Shown: piece after piece, positions 23,701-33,557 of the stretch
Position numbering within the stretch: the stretch's first letter is position 1
Layout: each line of letters starts with the position of its first letter
Source: Triticum aestivum
Taxonomy: Eukaryota; Streptophyta; Magnoliopsida; Poales; Poaceae
DNA: 64,000 nucleotides
Assembly: GCF_018294505.1 (NCBI RefSeq)
Contig: NC_057797.1
Span: 129,272,051 to 129,336,050, forward strand
Direction: 5' to 3'
Position numbers and translations under genes: made by a program
The notes under the pieces: model-generated
What the model was told of the DNA's origin: nothing
The model's database searches: none
The model's input: only the letters and a program-made list of their open reading frames with translations

Positions 23701-24986
23701 TGACCTGACAATTATCTCAAATAGCATTCTTCTAACAGCATTTCGGGCATCAAGATGAACTCAAATGAAAATGATGCAATGAGATGAAATTATGTACTCT
23801 CTGAGATGAACATTTTGATATGCTATATGCCCAAAACGGAGCTACGGATGCGGAGTTACAAGATGATGAAAAAACGCAAAGATTCTAGGGTTTCGGGAGG
23901 AAAGTCAACCGATCCAGATCCAGATCCGAGTGTACTGTAGCAGCAGCGCGGACTTCGAGGTTCGTCGACCGGAGTTCGTCGGGGGGCGCCGGAGTCGAGG
24001 GAGAGGGGCGGCCGGGGTACGCCGGCGACGAGGAGGACCCGGGCGGCGGCGGAGCTCCGCTGGGTGAGCTCGCCGGCGATGGCGAAGACATGCGGCGGCG
24101 CTTGGCGGGCTGACGAGGAGGCGCCGGGCTGCCGCGGGGCGGCGACTACCGGGCGGCGGAGGCGGAGGCGGCCGGCGCTGCCCGCGGTGGCGCGGGGCGA
24201 GGCACGAGCCTCGGGCGGCGCGCGATGGAGGTAGGCGCGGGCGGCGGCTCCCTAGGCCGCGGGCGCCCCGAGCGGGCTCGGCGGGCCATGGCGGTGGGAG
24301 AGTGGCACGGGACAGGTGGCGGCCTCCTACTGGGCGAGGGCGGCGGCGGCGAAATGTCCGGCCGGCAGCGGACGTGTCCGGCCCGGCGCGCTGGAAGAGG
24401 AGCTTGGTTAGGGGAAGAAGATCCGAGAATTGAAATGGGGGGTTCTTTATATAGGCATAGGAGGAGCTAGGAGAGTCCAAATGAGGTGCGGTTTTCGGCC
24501 ACGCGATCGTGATCAAACGCTCTAGAGGATGGAGATGGTTTTGGTGGGTTTTGGGCCAACTTGGTGGGGTGTTGGGCTGCAACACAAATGAGGCCTTTTC
24601 GGTCCCTCGGTTAACCGTTGGAGCATCAAACGAAGTCCAAATGGTACGAAACTTGACAGGCGGTCTACTGGTAGTAAACCAAGGCTGCTTGACAAGTCTT
24701 GGTCCAATCCGGAAATGTTTAATCCCCACACATGAAAGAAAGGTAGAAATGACCACCGGAGGAGAACGAAGCGCCGGAATGCAAAACGGACTACGTGGAA
24801 AATGCTCGAATGCATGAGATGAACATGTATGCAAATGCAATGCACATGATGACATGATATGAGATGCATGACAAAGACAACAACACACGGAGAGAAAAAC
24901 CCGAATCCGAGAAAATAAAATAACTTAAGGCCGGAAACAGCAAGAGTTGGAGTACATATTGGGAAAAACATATCCAGGGTGTTACA
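20731..24986 (-). repeat. Element D 5' LTR
   Basis: 4256 bp, partner of 10721-14986. Contains the region 20996-23789 complementary to the internal inverted segment. Transcription from its minus-strand TATA box would read through that region. Confidence 0.93.
24445..24453 (-). promoter_or_regulatory. TATA box of D 5' LTR promoter
   Basis: TATATAAAG on the minus strand, conserved with 14445-14453. It should start D's genomic RNA near 24410-24420. Confidence 0.65.
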
Positions 24987-24991
24987 GTAAT
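24987..24991. repeat. Target-site duplication of element D, right copy (GTAAT)
   Basis: Identical to 10716-10720. Confidence 0.93.
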
Positions 24992-26185
24992 TGCCCTACT
25001 CATGGTTTAAATTTGTGGATGATTATACAAATTTTTTATGCCGTATTGAAGTTTGCTTCTAGAAATCTTTTAGATTCGGCCGCGGGAGGCACTTTTATGC
25101 AAATCACTTTAGGAGAAGCTACTAAACTCCTAGATAATATTATGGTTAATTTATTCTCTATGGCATACTGAAAGATCTACTAATAAAAAGGTGCATGCGA
25201 TAGAAGAAATTAATGTTTTGAATGGAAAGATGGATGAACTTATGAAATTATTTGCTAATAAGAGTGTTTCTTCTGATCCTAATGATATGCCCTTGTCTAC
25301 TTTGATTGAGAATAATAATGAATCTATGGATGTGAATTTTGTTGGTAGGAACAATTTTGGTAACAACGCGTATAGAGGAAATTTCAATCCTAGGCCTTAT
25401 CCTTGTAATCCCTCTAATAATTATGGTAATTCCTCCAAGAATTCTTATATAATAATATGCCCTCTGATTTTGAATCTAATATTAAAGAATTTATTACTTT
25501 GCAAAAGAATTTCACTGCTTTGATTCAAGAAAAATTGCTTAAGATTGATGATTTGGCTGGGAACATTGATAGAATTTCTCTTGATATTGATTCTTTGAAA
25601 CTTAGATCTATTCCACCTAAGCATGATATCAATGAGTCTCTCAAAGCCATGAGAATTTCCATTGATGAGTGCAAAGAAAGAACCGCTAGGATGCGTGCTA
25701 AGAAAGATGCCTTTATAAGAGCGTGTTCTTCTAGTTCCTATGAAAATAAAAATGAAGATCTAAAAGTAATTGATGTGTCCCCTATTAAATCTTTGTTTTG
25801 CAATATGAATCTTGATAATGATGGGACTGAATATGATCCACCTCTACCTAGAAGGCGTTCCAAGAATTTGGAATTTTTTGATCTTGATGCTAAAATTGAT
25901 AAAAGTGGGATTGAAGAAATTAAAACCGTAGATGTTGCTAAACCCACTATTATGGATTTCAAGGAATTTGACTATGAAAATTGCTCTTTGATTGATTGTA
26001 TTTCCTTGTTACAATCCGTGCTAAATTCTCCTCACGCTTATAGTCAAAATAAAGCATTTACTAAACATATCTTTGATGCCTTGATGCAATCTTATGAAGA
26101 AAAACTTGAATTGGAAGTTTCTATCCCTAGAAAGCTTTATGATGAGTGGGAACCAACTATTAAAATTAAAATTAAAGATCATTAA
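24992..26185 (+). pseudogene. Element C gag, second part
   Basis: Resumes after D with CPTHGLNLW, then DSAAGGTF and LGEATKLLDNIM. A one-base insertion near 25150 (TTTATT) and a two-base insertion near 25447 (TATATAATAAT) shift the frame, giving three overlapping frames before 25457. From 25457 the frame is open for 242 codons and ends at tandem stops TAA TGA (26183-26188). This C-terminal part has alternating acidic and basic stretches, for example around PPLPRRRSK, and no zinc knuckle that I can see. It joins in frame to the protease-like region. A non-functional gag remnant. Confidence 0.8.
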
Positions 26186-26188
26186 TGA

Positions 26189-26599
26189 TATGCTTTATGT
26201 GATTTGGGTGCTAGTGTTTCCACGATTCCAAAGACTTTGTGTGATTTGTTAGGTTTCCATGATTTTGATGATTGCTCTTTAAACTTGCACCTTGCTGATT
26301 CCACTATTAAGAAACCTATGGGAAGAATAAATGATGTTCTTATTGTTGCAAATAGGAATTATTTGCCCATAGATTTTATTGTTCTTGACATAGATTGCAA
26401 TCCTTCATGTCCTATTATTCTTGGTAGACCTTTCCTTAGAATGATTGGTGCAATTATTGATATGAAGGAAGGAAATATTAGATTCCAATTTCCATTAAGG
26501 AAAGGCACGGAACACTTTACTAGAAATAAAATTAAATTACCTTATGAATCTATTATGAGAGCCACTTATGGACTGCCTACCAAAGATGGCAATACCTAG
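26189..26599 (+). pseudogene. Element C retropepsin-like protease domain
   Basis: In frame with the gag tail after two stop codons. It begins ALCDLGASVSTIP, where the Asp-x-Gly-Ala-Ser motif is the catalytic loop of an aspartic protease. LADST and the second hydrophobic-Gly motif IILGRPFLRMIGAII follow, as in Athila-type proteases. It ends at TAG 26597-26599 (TKDGNT). In an autonomous element RT would follow; here non-coding sequence follows, which marks C as non-autonomous. Confidence 0.82.
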
Positions 26600-29157
26600 A
26601 TCTATCCTTGCTTGTTATGCCTAGCTAGGGGCGTTAAACGATAGCGCTTGTTGGGAGGCAACCCAATTTTATTTTTATTCCTTGATTTTGGCTCCTGTTT
26701 AGTAATAAATAATTTATCTAGGCTTTGTTTTGATTGTGTTTTTTGTGTTTAATTAGTGTTTGTGCCAAGTAGAACCGTTGGGAAGACTTGGGGAATGTCT
26801 TGTTGAACTTGCTGTAAAAAACAGAAACTTTAGCGCTCACGAGAACTACTGCCATTTTTATTTGAAAAGTGATATTTAGTTAATTCTTTTTGAAGATGAT
26901 TAATATATAAATTCCTCACGTCCAGAAATTTATTTTAGAATTTTTGGGGTTCCAGATCTTGCGCTAGCTACAGATTACTACAGACTGTTCTGTTTTTCGT
27001 GTGTTGTTTGCTTATTTTGATGAATCTATGGCTAGTAAAATAGTTTATAAACCATAGATAAGTTGGAATACAGCAGGTATAACACCAATATAAATAAATA
27101 ATGAGTTCATTACAGTACCTTGAAGTGGTCTTTTATTTTCTTTCGCTAACGGAGCTCACGAGATTTTCTACTTTAAGTTTTGTGTTGTGAAGTTTTCAAG
27201 TTTTGGGTGAAGATTTGATGGATTATGGAACAAGGAGTGGCAAGAGCCTAAGCTTGGGGATGACCATGGAACCCCCAAGATAATCTAAGGACACCTAAAA
27301 GCCAAAGCTTGGGGATGCCCCGGAAGGCATCCCCTCTTTCGTCTACTTCTATCGGTAACTTTACTTGGAGCTATATTTTTGTTCGCCACATGATATGTAT
27401 TTTGCTTGGAGCGTCTTGTATGATTTGAGTCTTTACTTTTTAGTTTAACACAATCATCCTTGCTGTGTACACATTTTGAGAGAGCCATACATGATTTGGA
27501 ATTTGCTAGAATACTCTATGTGTTTCGCTTATATCTTTTGAGTTATATAGTTTTGCTCTTGTACTTCACTTATATCTTTTAGAGCATGGTGGTGGATTTG
27601 TTTTATAGAAACTACTGATCTCTCATGATTCACCTAGATTATTTTGAGAGTCTTAAATAGCATGGTAATTTGCTTAAAATCCTAATATGCTAGGTATTCA
27701 AAGTTAGTAACATTTTCTTAAGAGTGTTTTGAATACTAAGAGAAGTTTGATGCTTGATGATTGTTTTGAGATATGGAGGTAATAATATCAAAGTCGTGCT
27801 AGTTGAGTAGTTGTGAAATTGAGAAATGCTTGTGTTGAAGTTTGCATGTCCCGTAGCATGCACGTATGGTAAATGTTATGCAACAAATTTGAAACATGAG
27901 GTGTTATTTGATTGTCTTCCTTATGAGTGGCGGTCGGGGACGAGCGATGGTCTTTTCCTACCAATCTATCCCCCTAGGAGCATGTGCATAGTACCGAGGT
28001 TTTTGATGACTTGTAGTTTTTTGCAATAAGTATGTGAGTTCTTTATGACTAATGTTGAGTTCATGGATTATACGCACTCTCACCCTTCCATACTTGCTAG
28101 CCTCTTCGGTACCGTGCATTGACCTTTCTCACATTGAGAGTTGGCGCAAACTTCGCCGGTATATCCAAACCCTGTGATATGATACGCTCTTTCACACATA
28201 AACCTCCCTATATCTTCCTCAAAACAGCCACCATACCTACCTAATATGGCATTTCCATAGCCATTCCGAGATATATTGCCATGCAACTTTCCACCCGTTC
28301 ATCATGACACATTCATCATTGTCATATTGCTTAGCATAATCATGTAGTTGACATAGTATTTGTGGCAAGGCCACCGTTCATAATTCTTTCATACATGTCA
28401 CTCTTGGTCCATTGCATATCCCGGTACACCACCGGAGGCATTCATATAGAGTTATACTTTGTTCTAGTATCGAGTTGTAATCTTTGAGTTGTAAATAAAT
28501 AGAAGTGTGATGATCATCATTAATAGAGCATTGTCCCAAAAAAGGCCAAATAAAAAAAATAGAAAATAAAAAGGGGCAATGCTACTATCCTTTTACCACA
28601 CTTGTGCTTCAAAGTAGCACCATGATCTTCATGATAGAGAGTCTCTTGTTTTGTCACTTTCATATACTAGTGGGAATTTTTCATTATAGAACTTGGCTTG
28701 TATATTCCAACAATGGGCCTCCTCAAGTGCCCTAGGTCTTTGTGAGCAAGCAAGTTGGATGCACACCCACTTAGTTCTTTTGTTGAGCTTTCATACATTT
28801 ATAGCTCTAGTGCATCTGTTGCATGGCAATCCCTACTCCTTACATTAGCATCAATCGGTGGGCATCTCCATAGCCCATTTATTAGCCTCGTTGATGTGAG
28901 ACTTTCTCCCTTTTGTCTTCTCCACATAACCCCCCTCATTATATTATATTCCACCCATAGTGCTATGTCCATGGCTCGCGCTCATATATTGCATGAAAGT
29001 TTATAGGTTTGAGATTACTAAAGTATGAAACAATTGCTTGGCTTGTCATCAGGGTTGTGCATGATGAGAGCATTCTTGTGTGACGAAAATGGAGCATGAC
29101 TAAACTATATGATTTTGTAGGGATGAACTTTCTTTGGTCATGTTATTTTGAGAAGAC
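26600..29157 (+). other. Element C 3' non-coding region
   Basis: About 2.5 kb of AT-rich sequence where pol would be expected. No frame shows an RT, RNase H or integrase motif. It contains a perfect 9-bp hairpin at 27311-27334 and an A-rich tract near 28540-28580. It stops abruptly at GAGAAGAC, before any polypurine tract. Confidence 0.75.
27311..27334 (+). other. Perfect 9-bp hairpin in C's 3' region
   Basis: GGGGATGCC, loop CCGGAA, GGCATCCCC. It is preceded by AAGCTT, so the start AAGCTTGGGGATG looks like the purine tract used at Athila-type 3' LTRs. Confidence 0.7.
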
Positions 29158-30027
29158 ACTAGCACAAATGCCCGTGCGTTGCAACGGGAGAGATAAACTC
29201 TAACACATCCCTAGCGAGTCATTTGTGTTCCAATTCTCCTCTTAGTCATCGATGTCGATGATAGTAACTTGCCCACCTATTGCAACAAATGTGATCAGTC
29301 CTAAGGTGGTGACCTTGGTCATCACACTCACCATGCCGATTTCGTGAGCTCCTACCTGCACCAGCTTGTAATTCCTCATGCGTTGCAACCGTCACATACA
29401 TATTCGTGTCGTTCAAAACCTATCATGTTATAACATGTCAGGCGATCCATTTTTTTATTGAGCGCGCGCACAACAATAATTATTAATGCAAATTAAATTA
29501 TGGTTTGAGGCCATCAATTTCTTGACTCAACATAAACCAAATAGACTTCATTGTCGCCACTGTCCACCTTCTTCATTTCTAACATGAAGTTGGGCATCTC
29601 TCCGGCAAAGAACTATGTCGTGTCGTTTCAGCATGGCCATCGAACCATAGTTTAAAAAACTGAATAGGCAACCAAATAGGTGAGGCTACCTGTTAAGGTT
29701 CTCACTGGTTGGCCTGTCGGTTCATCTGTTCATTCCTGTCAAAAATGGAAATATTGAAGTTATTAAGAAATTACCATAGATCAAATGAGTGTGCATAATA
29801 TTGGATGTAATCCATTTAAAAAACAGAAAGCGTTGGTGGCCTAGATGGTTGTTGGTCATTTGGCATTCATTGGCTCAAGGTTAACTGATGGATCCCAAGT
29901 TGACGCACTATTTTACGAATATTTTTCAGGTCATAAAAAATGGGCAAGGTGTAGGTTTCAAATTTTTCTTTTGCACCTATTTGAGGGGGTCCAATTCAGG
30001 GTTTGGATGTGTTCTGTGTAAACAATA

Positions 30028-30110
30028 CTCCCTCCATCCGAAAAAGATTGTCCTAAACTTGTCTTTCAAATGGATCCATTTGAGGGACAACCTTTTCCGG
30101 ACGGAGGGAG
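30028..30110. mobile_element. Stowaway-type MITE (Tc1/Mariner class)
   Basis: 83 bp flanked by TA duplications (30026-30027 and 30111-30112). TIRs are CTCCCTCCATCCG and CGGACGGAGGGAG. Interior complementarity makes it nearly a full hairpin. No coding capacity; it depends on a mariner transposase in trans. Confidence 0.92.
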
Positions 30111-30855
30111 TAATTCTTTACAAATTAGAGGTCCAACTAAAGAAACATTACCAGGAGATTAAAAAGCTCCTCCATGAGCCTGGTCTTTTTTTTGATGTAT
30201 TAGCGTGTGCCCATGCATCTAATCTAATACATCTTCCCATGCACGCAGTGGCACAACGGAATCCTCTCTCACATCTGCCCATGCACCCATAGAGCACAAC
30301 GGAATTCATTTGCTCTGTTAATTAATAGCAAAATTATTATTTCCTCTTTCATTTTCCAGCGAATTTATTTCGTCTTTAATTCCTTCCCTTCATGCCTCAT
30401 CGTATGCCCGTGTGTTGTAACAGGCGAAAAAATTAACAAAACCTGCTTCATGTGCCATTACACGCTACTCAGATCCAACTGTAATAAACCTTGAGATAAG
30501 GTTACCCTTGTCTATCTAAGATGCATAAGAGCGTGTGTTGCCACGGGTTGCATTATCTTTTTTCTTTGGATCATGAAGTGTTGATGTGAAGAGGCCACCC
30601 CAATGTCCCTAATTGGCGCATATTTAAGCTCTACACTGCCATCAAATGGAAGAATAGTGATGCATAAAATAATTTTTTAGGGAGGAACATACAATGTAAT
30701 TCATTTAAAGGATTGTCAAAAGATTTGGATTGAATGATTTTGATTATGTAGGTTTTCCTTTTTATTGAAGATTGTTTGATTTTGTAAGATTATATTTCAT
30801 TCATAATGTTTTTTTCGCTATCTGGGCTTGACCCAAACGCAAGAGAAAAATGATG

Positions 30856-31212
30856 CTATCTCCTGATGGGTCTCTCCCATACTCCCGTTCTAGAACAGAT
30901 ATATGCATTCCCTTGTCTCAAAAAAAAAATGATGCATTCCCTAAAAGAAAGCACAGACAGTTTTTTTAGGGGTACTCCCAACTTTATTATTTGAACAACG
31001 TTGGGAATGTCATTCGCTATAAAATCTAAAATGCAGTCCGGTGGTACATCAGGCCAAACCATCTCTAAATCATTGCTAACCTCAACTTTAGCTAAAACAT
31101 GAGCAGCTAGATTAGCCGTACGCCCTTTATTTACCGAGCGCAAGTGACCTTGTGTCGTAGCATCTTTTTGATTTCTTCTATAAAAGGTCCCAGTGCTGAG
31201 AGCATCGTGCAT
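30856..31212 (-). pseudogene. RNase H-like (RVT_3-type) C-terminal fragment
   Basis: A 118-codon frame on the minus strand. The core RSVNKGRTANLAAHVLAKVE followed by WPDVPPDCI resembles the last helix and tail of RNase H-like domains found at the ends of plant LINE-type ORFs and of related host genes. The earlier RNase H residues are absent and the first ~30 residues show nothing. It is probably a captured or decayed fragment inside the Helitron-like segment. Uncertain whether its source was a LINE or a host gene. Confidence 0.45.
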
Positions 31213-31279
31213 GTTGTCTTTTGTTTAGGAAAGGATTAGAAAATCCAGCCGACTGATAAAAATCGAGCGGACACGTAAC

Positions 31280-31985
31280 CATCACGTGTACGCCTCTAGA
31301 GAGGCCCCTTATCCATCCGTCTCCACCTCCACCGCTCTGTGCTCTCTCGTTCTCTGTCGATCCATCCATCTCTCTCTCTCTCATTCCTATCCACGCGAGA
31401 GCTTCCCCGGAGCATACCGGCACCAGCGCCCCATCTATCTCCAGCCCCTCCCCGCCGACGGTGGCCACCACCAATGCGTCGTGGCCAGCCCGTTGCGTGC
31501 GCCCCCTCCCCTCCGCCGGGCTGTCAGCCAACGGAGTGTCCCCTGGTGAGAGATCAGATCCGGGGCAGCTGTCGCTCCTTCCCTTCCCGTGACTCCGGCG
31601 CGATGTGCCCCCCTCTGATCTCCATGGGGACCTATGCCGCCCAAATTCGCCTCACATGCATGTCATTCCGGTGTGCTGGCGGCGTGACCCAGCGCTGTTG
31701 GGCTACTTTTCGTCTCCGCCAACATCCGCGGTGCCGGCAAGCCGGCCCTGTTCTGTCTCCTCCTCTGTGAGGCCCGTGTCCGACAGTTGCAGGCTCGTCC
31801 GACTCCCCCCCTGCTGTCAACGCTGGATGTGCCAAACCTCCACCATCAGGTCAGATCTAATCTTTCTTTTTCCATTCTTTCCGTTCTACGGTAATTGGTC
31901 GATAGGTCCCCTCGAGCTGATTCTCCTTTAATAATTCCTTCCCTTGATTGATTTTGAGGCGGCTTGTTGATTTCAGATCGCCCAC
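31280..31985 (+). pseudogene. Gene-like 5' fragment (UTR, first exon, intron start?)
   Basis: Composition changes sharply from AT-rich to GC/CT-rich. A CT microsatellite leader (about 31360-31385) is followed by an open frame with an in-frame ATG near 31473 that ends about 31770. CAG|GTCAGATC near 31850 looks like a splice donor, and TTGTTGATTTCAG near 31975 looks like an acceptor. No domain is recognised in the translation. The layout suggests a host gene start captured by a Helitron. A chance GC-rich patch cannot be excluded. Confidence 0.3.
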
Positions 31986-32249
31986 ACGTATCTATAATTT
32001 TTGATTGCTCCATGTTATATTCTACTGTTTTGGACATTATTGGGCTTTATTATACACTTTTATATTATTTTTGGGACTAACCTATTAACTAGAGGCCCAG
32101 CCAGAATTGCTGTTTTTTGCCTGTTTTAGGGTTTCGAAGAAAAGGAATATCAAACGGAGTCCAAACGGAATGAAACCTTCGAGAACGTGATTTTCTCAAC
32201 GAACAAGACCCAGGAGACTTGGACCCTATGTCAAGACACAAAAGAGGAG

Positions 32250-32304
32250 GCCATGAGGTAGGGGGCGCGCCTACCCCCCAGGCGCGCCCTCCACCCTTAT
32301 GGGC
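32250..32304. repeat. GC-rich inverted module in C 3' LTR
   Basis: CCATGAGGTAGGGGGCGCG ... GGCGCGCCCTCCACCC. Partner of 8701-8760. Confidence 0.75.
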
Positions 32305-32337
32305 CCCCGGTTGCTCCACCGACGTACTCCTTCCTCC

Positions 32338-32345
32338 TATATATA
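32338..32345 (+). promoter_or_regulatory. TATA box in C 3' LTR
   Basis: TATATATA, same position as in the 5' LTR. Confidence 0.6.
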
Positions 32346-33552
32346 CCTACGTACCCCCAAACGATCAGAAACGGAGCCAAAACCCTAATTCCACCGCCGC
32401 AACTTTCTGTATCCATGAGATCCCATCTTGGGGCCTGTTCCGGAGCTCCGCTGGAGGAGGCATCGATCATGGAGGGCTTCTACATCAACACCATAGCCTC
32501 TCCGATGAAGTGTGAGTAGTTTACCTCAGACCTACGGGTCCATAGTTATTAGCTAGATGGCTTCTTCTCTCTTTTTGGATCTCAATACAATGTTCTCCCC
32601 CTTTCTTGTGGAGAACTATTCGATGTAATCTTCTTTTTGCGGTGTGTTTGTTGAGACCGATGAATTGTGGGTTTATGATCAAGTCTATCTTTGAATAATA
32701 TTTGAATCTTCTCTGAATTCTTTTATGTATGATTGGTTATCTTTGCAAGTCTCTTCGAATTATCAGTTTGGTTTGGCCTACTAGATTGATCTTTCTTGCA
32801 ATGGGAGAAGTGCTTAGCTTCGGGTTCAATCTTGCGGTGTCCTTTCCCAGTGACAATAGGGGAAGCAAGGCACGTATTGTATTGTTTCCATCGAGGATAA
32901 CAATATGGGGTTTTCATCATATTGCATGAGTCTATCCCTCTACATCATGTCATCTTGCTTAAGGCATTACTATGTTTTTAACTTAATACTCTAGATGCAT
33001 GCTGGATAGCGGTCGATGAGTGGAGTAATAGTAGTAGATGCAGGCAGGAGTCGGTCTACTTGTCTTGGACGTGATGCCTATATACATGATCATACCTAGA
33101 TATTCTCATAACTATGCTCAATTCTGTCAATTGCTCAACAATAATTTGTTCACCCATCATAGAATACTTATGCTCTCGAGAGAATCCACTAGTTAAACCT
33201 ATGGCCCCGGGTCTATCTTTATCATATTAATCTCCTACTACTTAGTTATTTCCTTTGCTTTTTTACTTTCCCTTTATTTTACTTTGCATCTTTATCACAA
33301 AAATACCAAAAAATATTATCTTTATCATATCTATCAGATCTCACTCTCGTAAGTGGCCTTATAGGAATTGACAACCTCTATTTGCGTTGGTTGCGAGGAT
33401 TTATTTGTTTTGTGCAGGTACGAGGGACTCACGCATAGCCTCCTACTGGATTGATATCTTGGTTCTCAAAAACTGAGGGAAATACTTACGCTACTTTTCC
33501 GCATCATCCCTTCCTCTTTGGGGAAAACCAACACAGTGCTCAAGAGGTAGCA

Positions 33553-33557
33553 TCATG
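33553..33557. repeat. Target-site duplication of element C, right copy (TCATG)
   Basis: Identical to 8416-8420. Confidence 0.93.

Larger units (their letters stand above)
10721..24986 (-). mobile_element. Element D: Tekay-type chromovirus with inverted internal LTR segment, inserted in C
   Basis: LTRs 10721-14986 and 20731-24986 read TGTAACGCCC...GGGTGTTACA on the plus strand. TSD GTAAT at 10716-10720 and 24987-24991. Minus orientation: primer site 20714-20727, gag fragment 19656-19802, inverted LTR segment 16862-19655, then RNase H-integrase-chromodomain 15023-16867. LTRs over 4 kb and a C-terminal chromodomain fit the Tekay/Del lineage. Nearly all gag, plus protease and RT, is missing, so this copy cannot be autonomous. 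Confidence 0.93.
29159..31985 (-). mobile_element. Helitron-like insertion (3' end at left), carrying MITE and gene fragments
   Basis: On the minus strand the left edge reads a hairpin with stem CCCGT/ACGGG (29171-29188), eight bases, then CTAG at 29159-29162, followed by T. This is the Helitron 3' terminus pattern: short GC hairpin, then CTRR, with insertion between A and T. Related CCCGTG.GTTG..ACGGG motifs recur near 29376, 30405 and 30530. The 5' (TC) end is not resolved: the right edge abuts C's 3' LTR, which lacks its first ~13 bases. The insertion and a deletion together removed the end of C's internal region. Confidence 0.5.
8421..33552 (+). mobile_element. Element C: non-autonomous Athila-related LTR retrotransposon, inserted in B
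   Basis: Plus-strand element with TSD TCATG (8416-8420 and 33553-33557), inserted in B's RT codons between RCMM and AIF. 5' LTR 8421-10008, tRNA-Asp-type primer site 10020-10036, gag from 10250, then protease-like sequence to 26599. About 2.5 kb of non-coding sequence follows and there is no RT, RNase H or integrase. It is interrupted by D (10721-24986). Its 3' end, including the polypurine tract, is replaced by a Helitron-like insertion (29159-31985). By memory it resembles the Sabrina/WHAM group of wheat; the name is tentative. Confidence 0.92.
31986..33552 (+). repeat. Element C 3' LTR (first ~13 bases missing)
   Basis: Alignable to 8421-10008 from ACGTATCTATAATTT on; ends GGTAGCA. The start TGATACGTCTCC is missing or strongly altered (GATCGCCCAC). 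Contains the GC-rich module at 32250-32304 and TATATATA at 32338-32345. Confidence 0.9.

Noticed and set aside
23905..24888. A 327-codon minus-strand frame in the D 5' LTR
   Set aside because: It lies in a GC-rich LTR region, is proline/arginine-rich without domains, and is broken in the partner LTR, where only about 160 codons remain open.
29157..29190. CACTA transposon end (GACACTAGCACAAATG)
   Set aside because: No matching inverted terminus or 3-bp TSD found; hairpin plus CTAG fits a Helitron 3' end better.
31971..31986. Complete but diverged start of C's 3' LTR (GATCGCCCACACGTA versus GATACGTCTCCAACGTA)
   Set aside because: Similarity is weak and the preceding purine tract is absent, so loss of the first bases is the simpler reading; not excluded.
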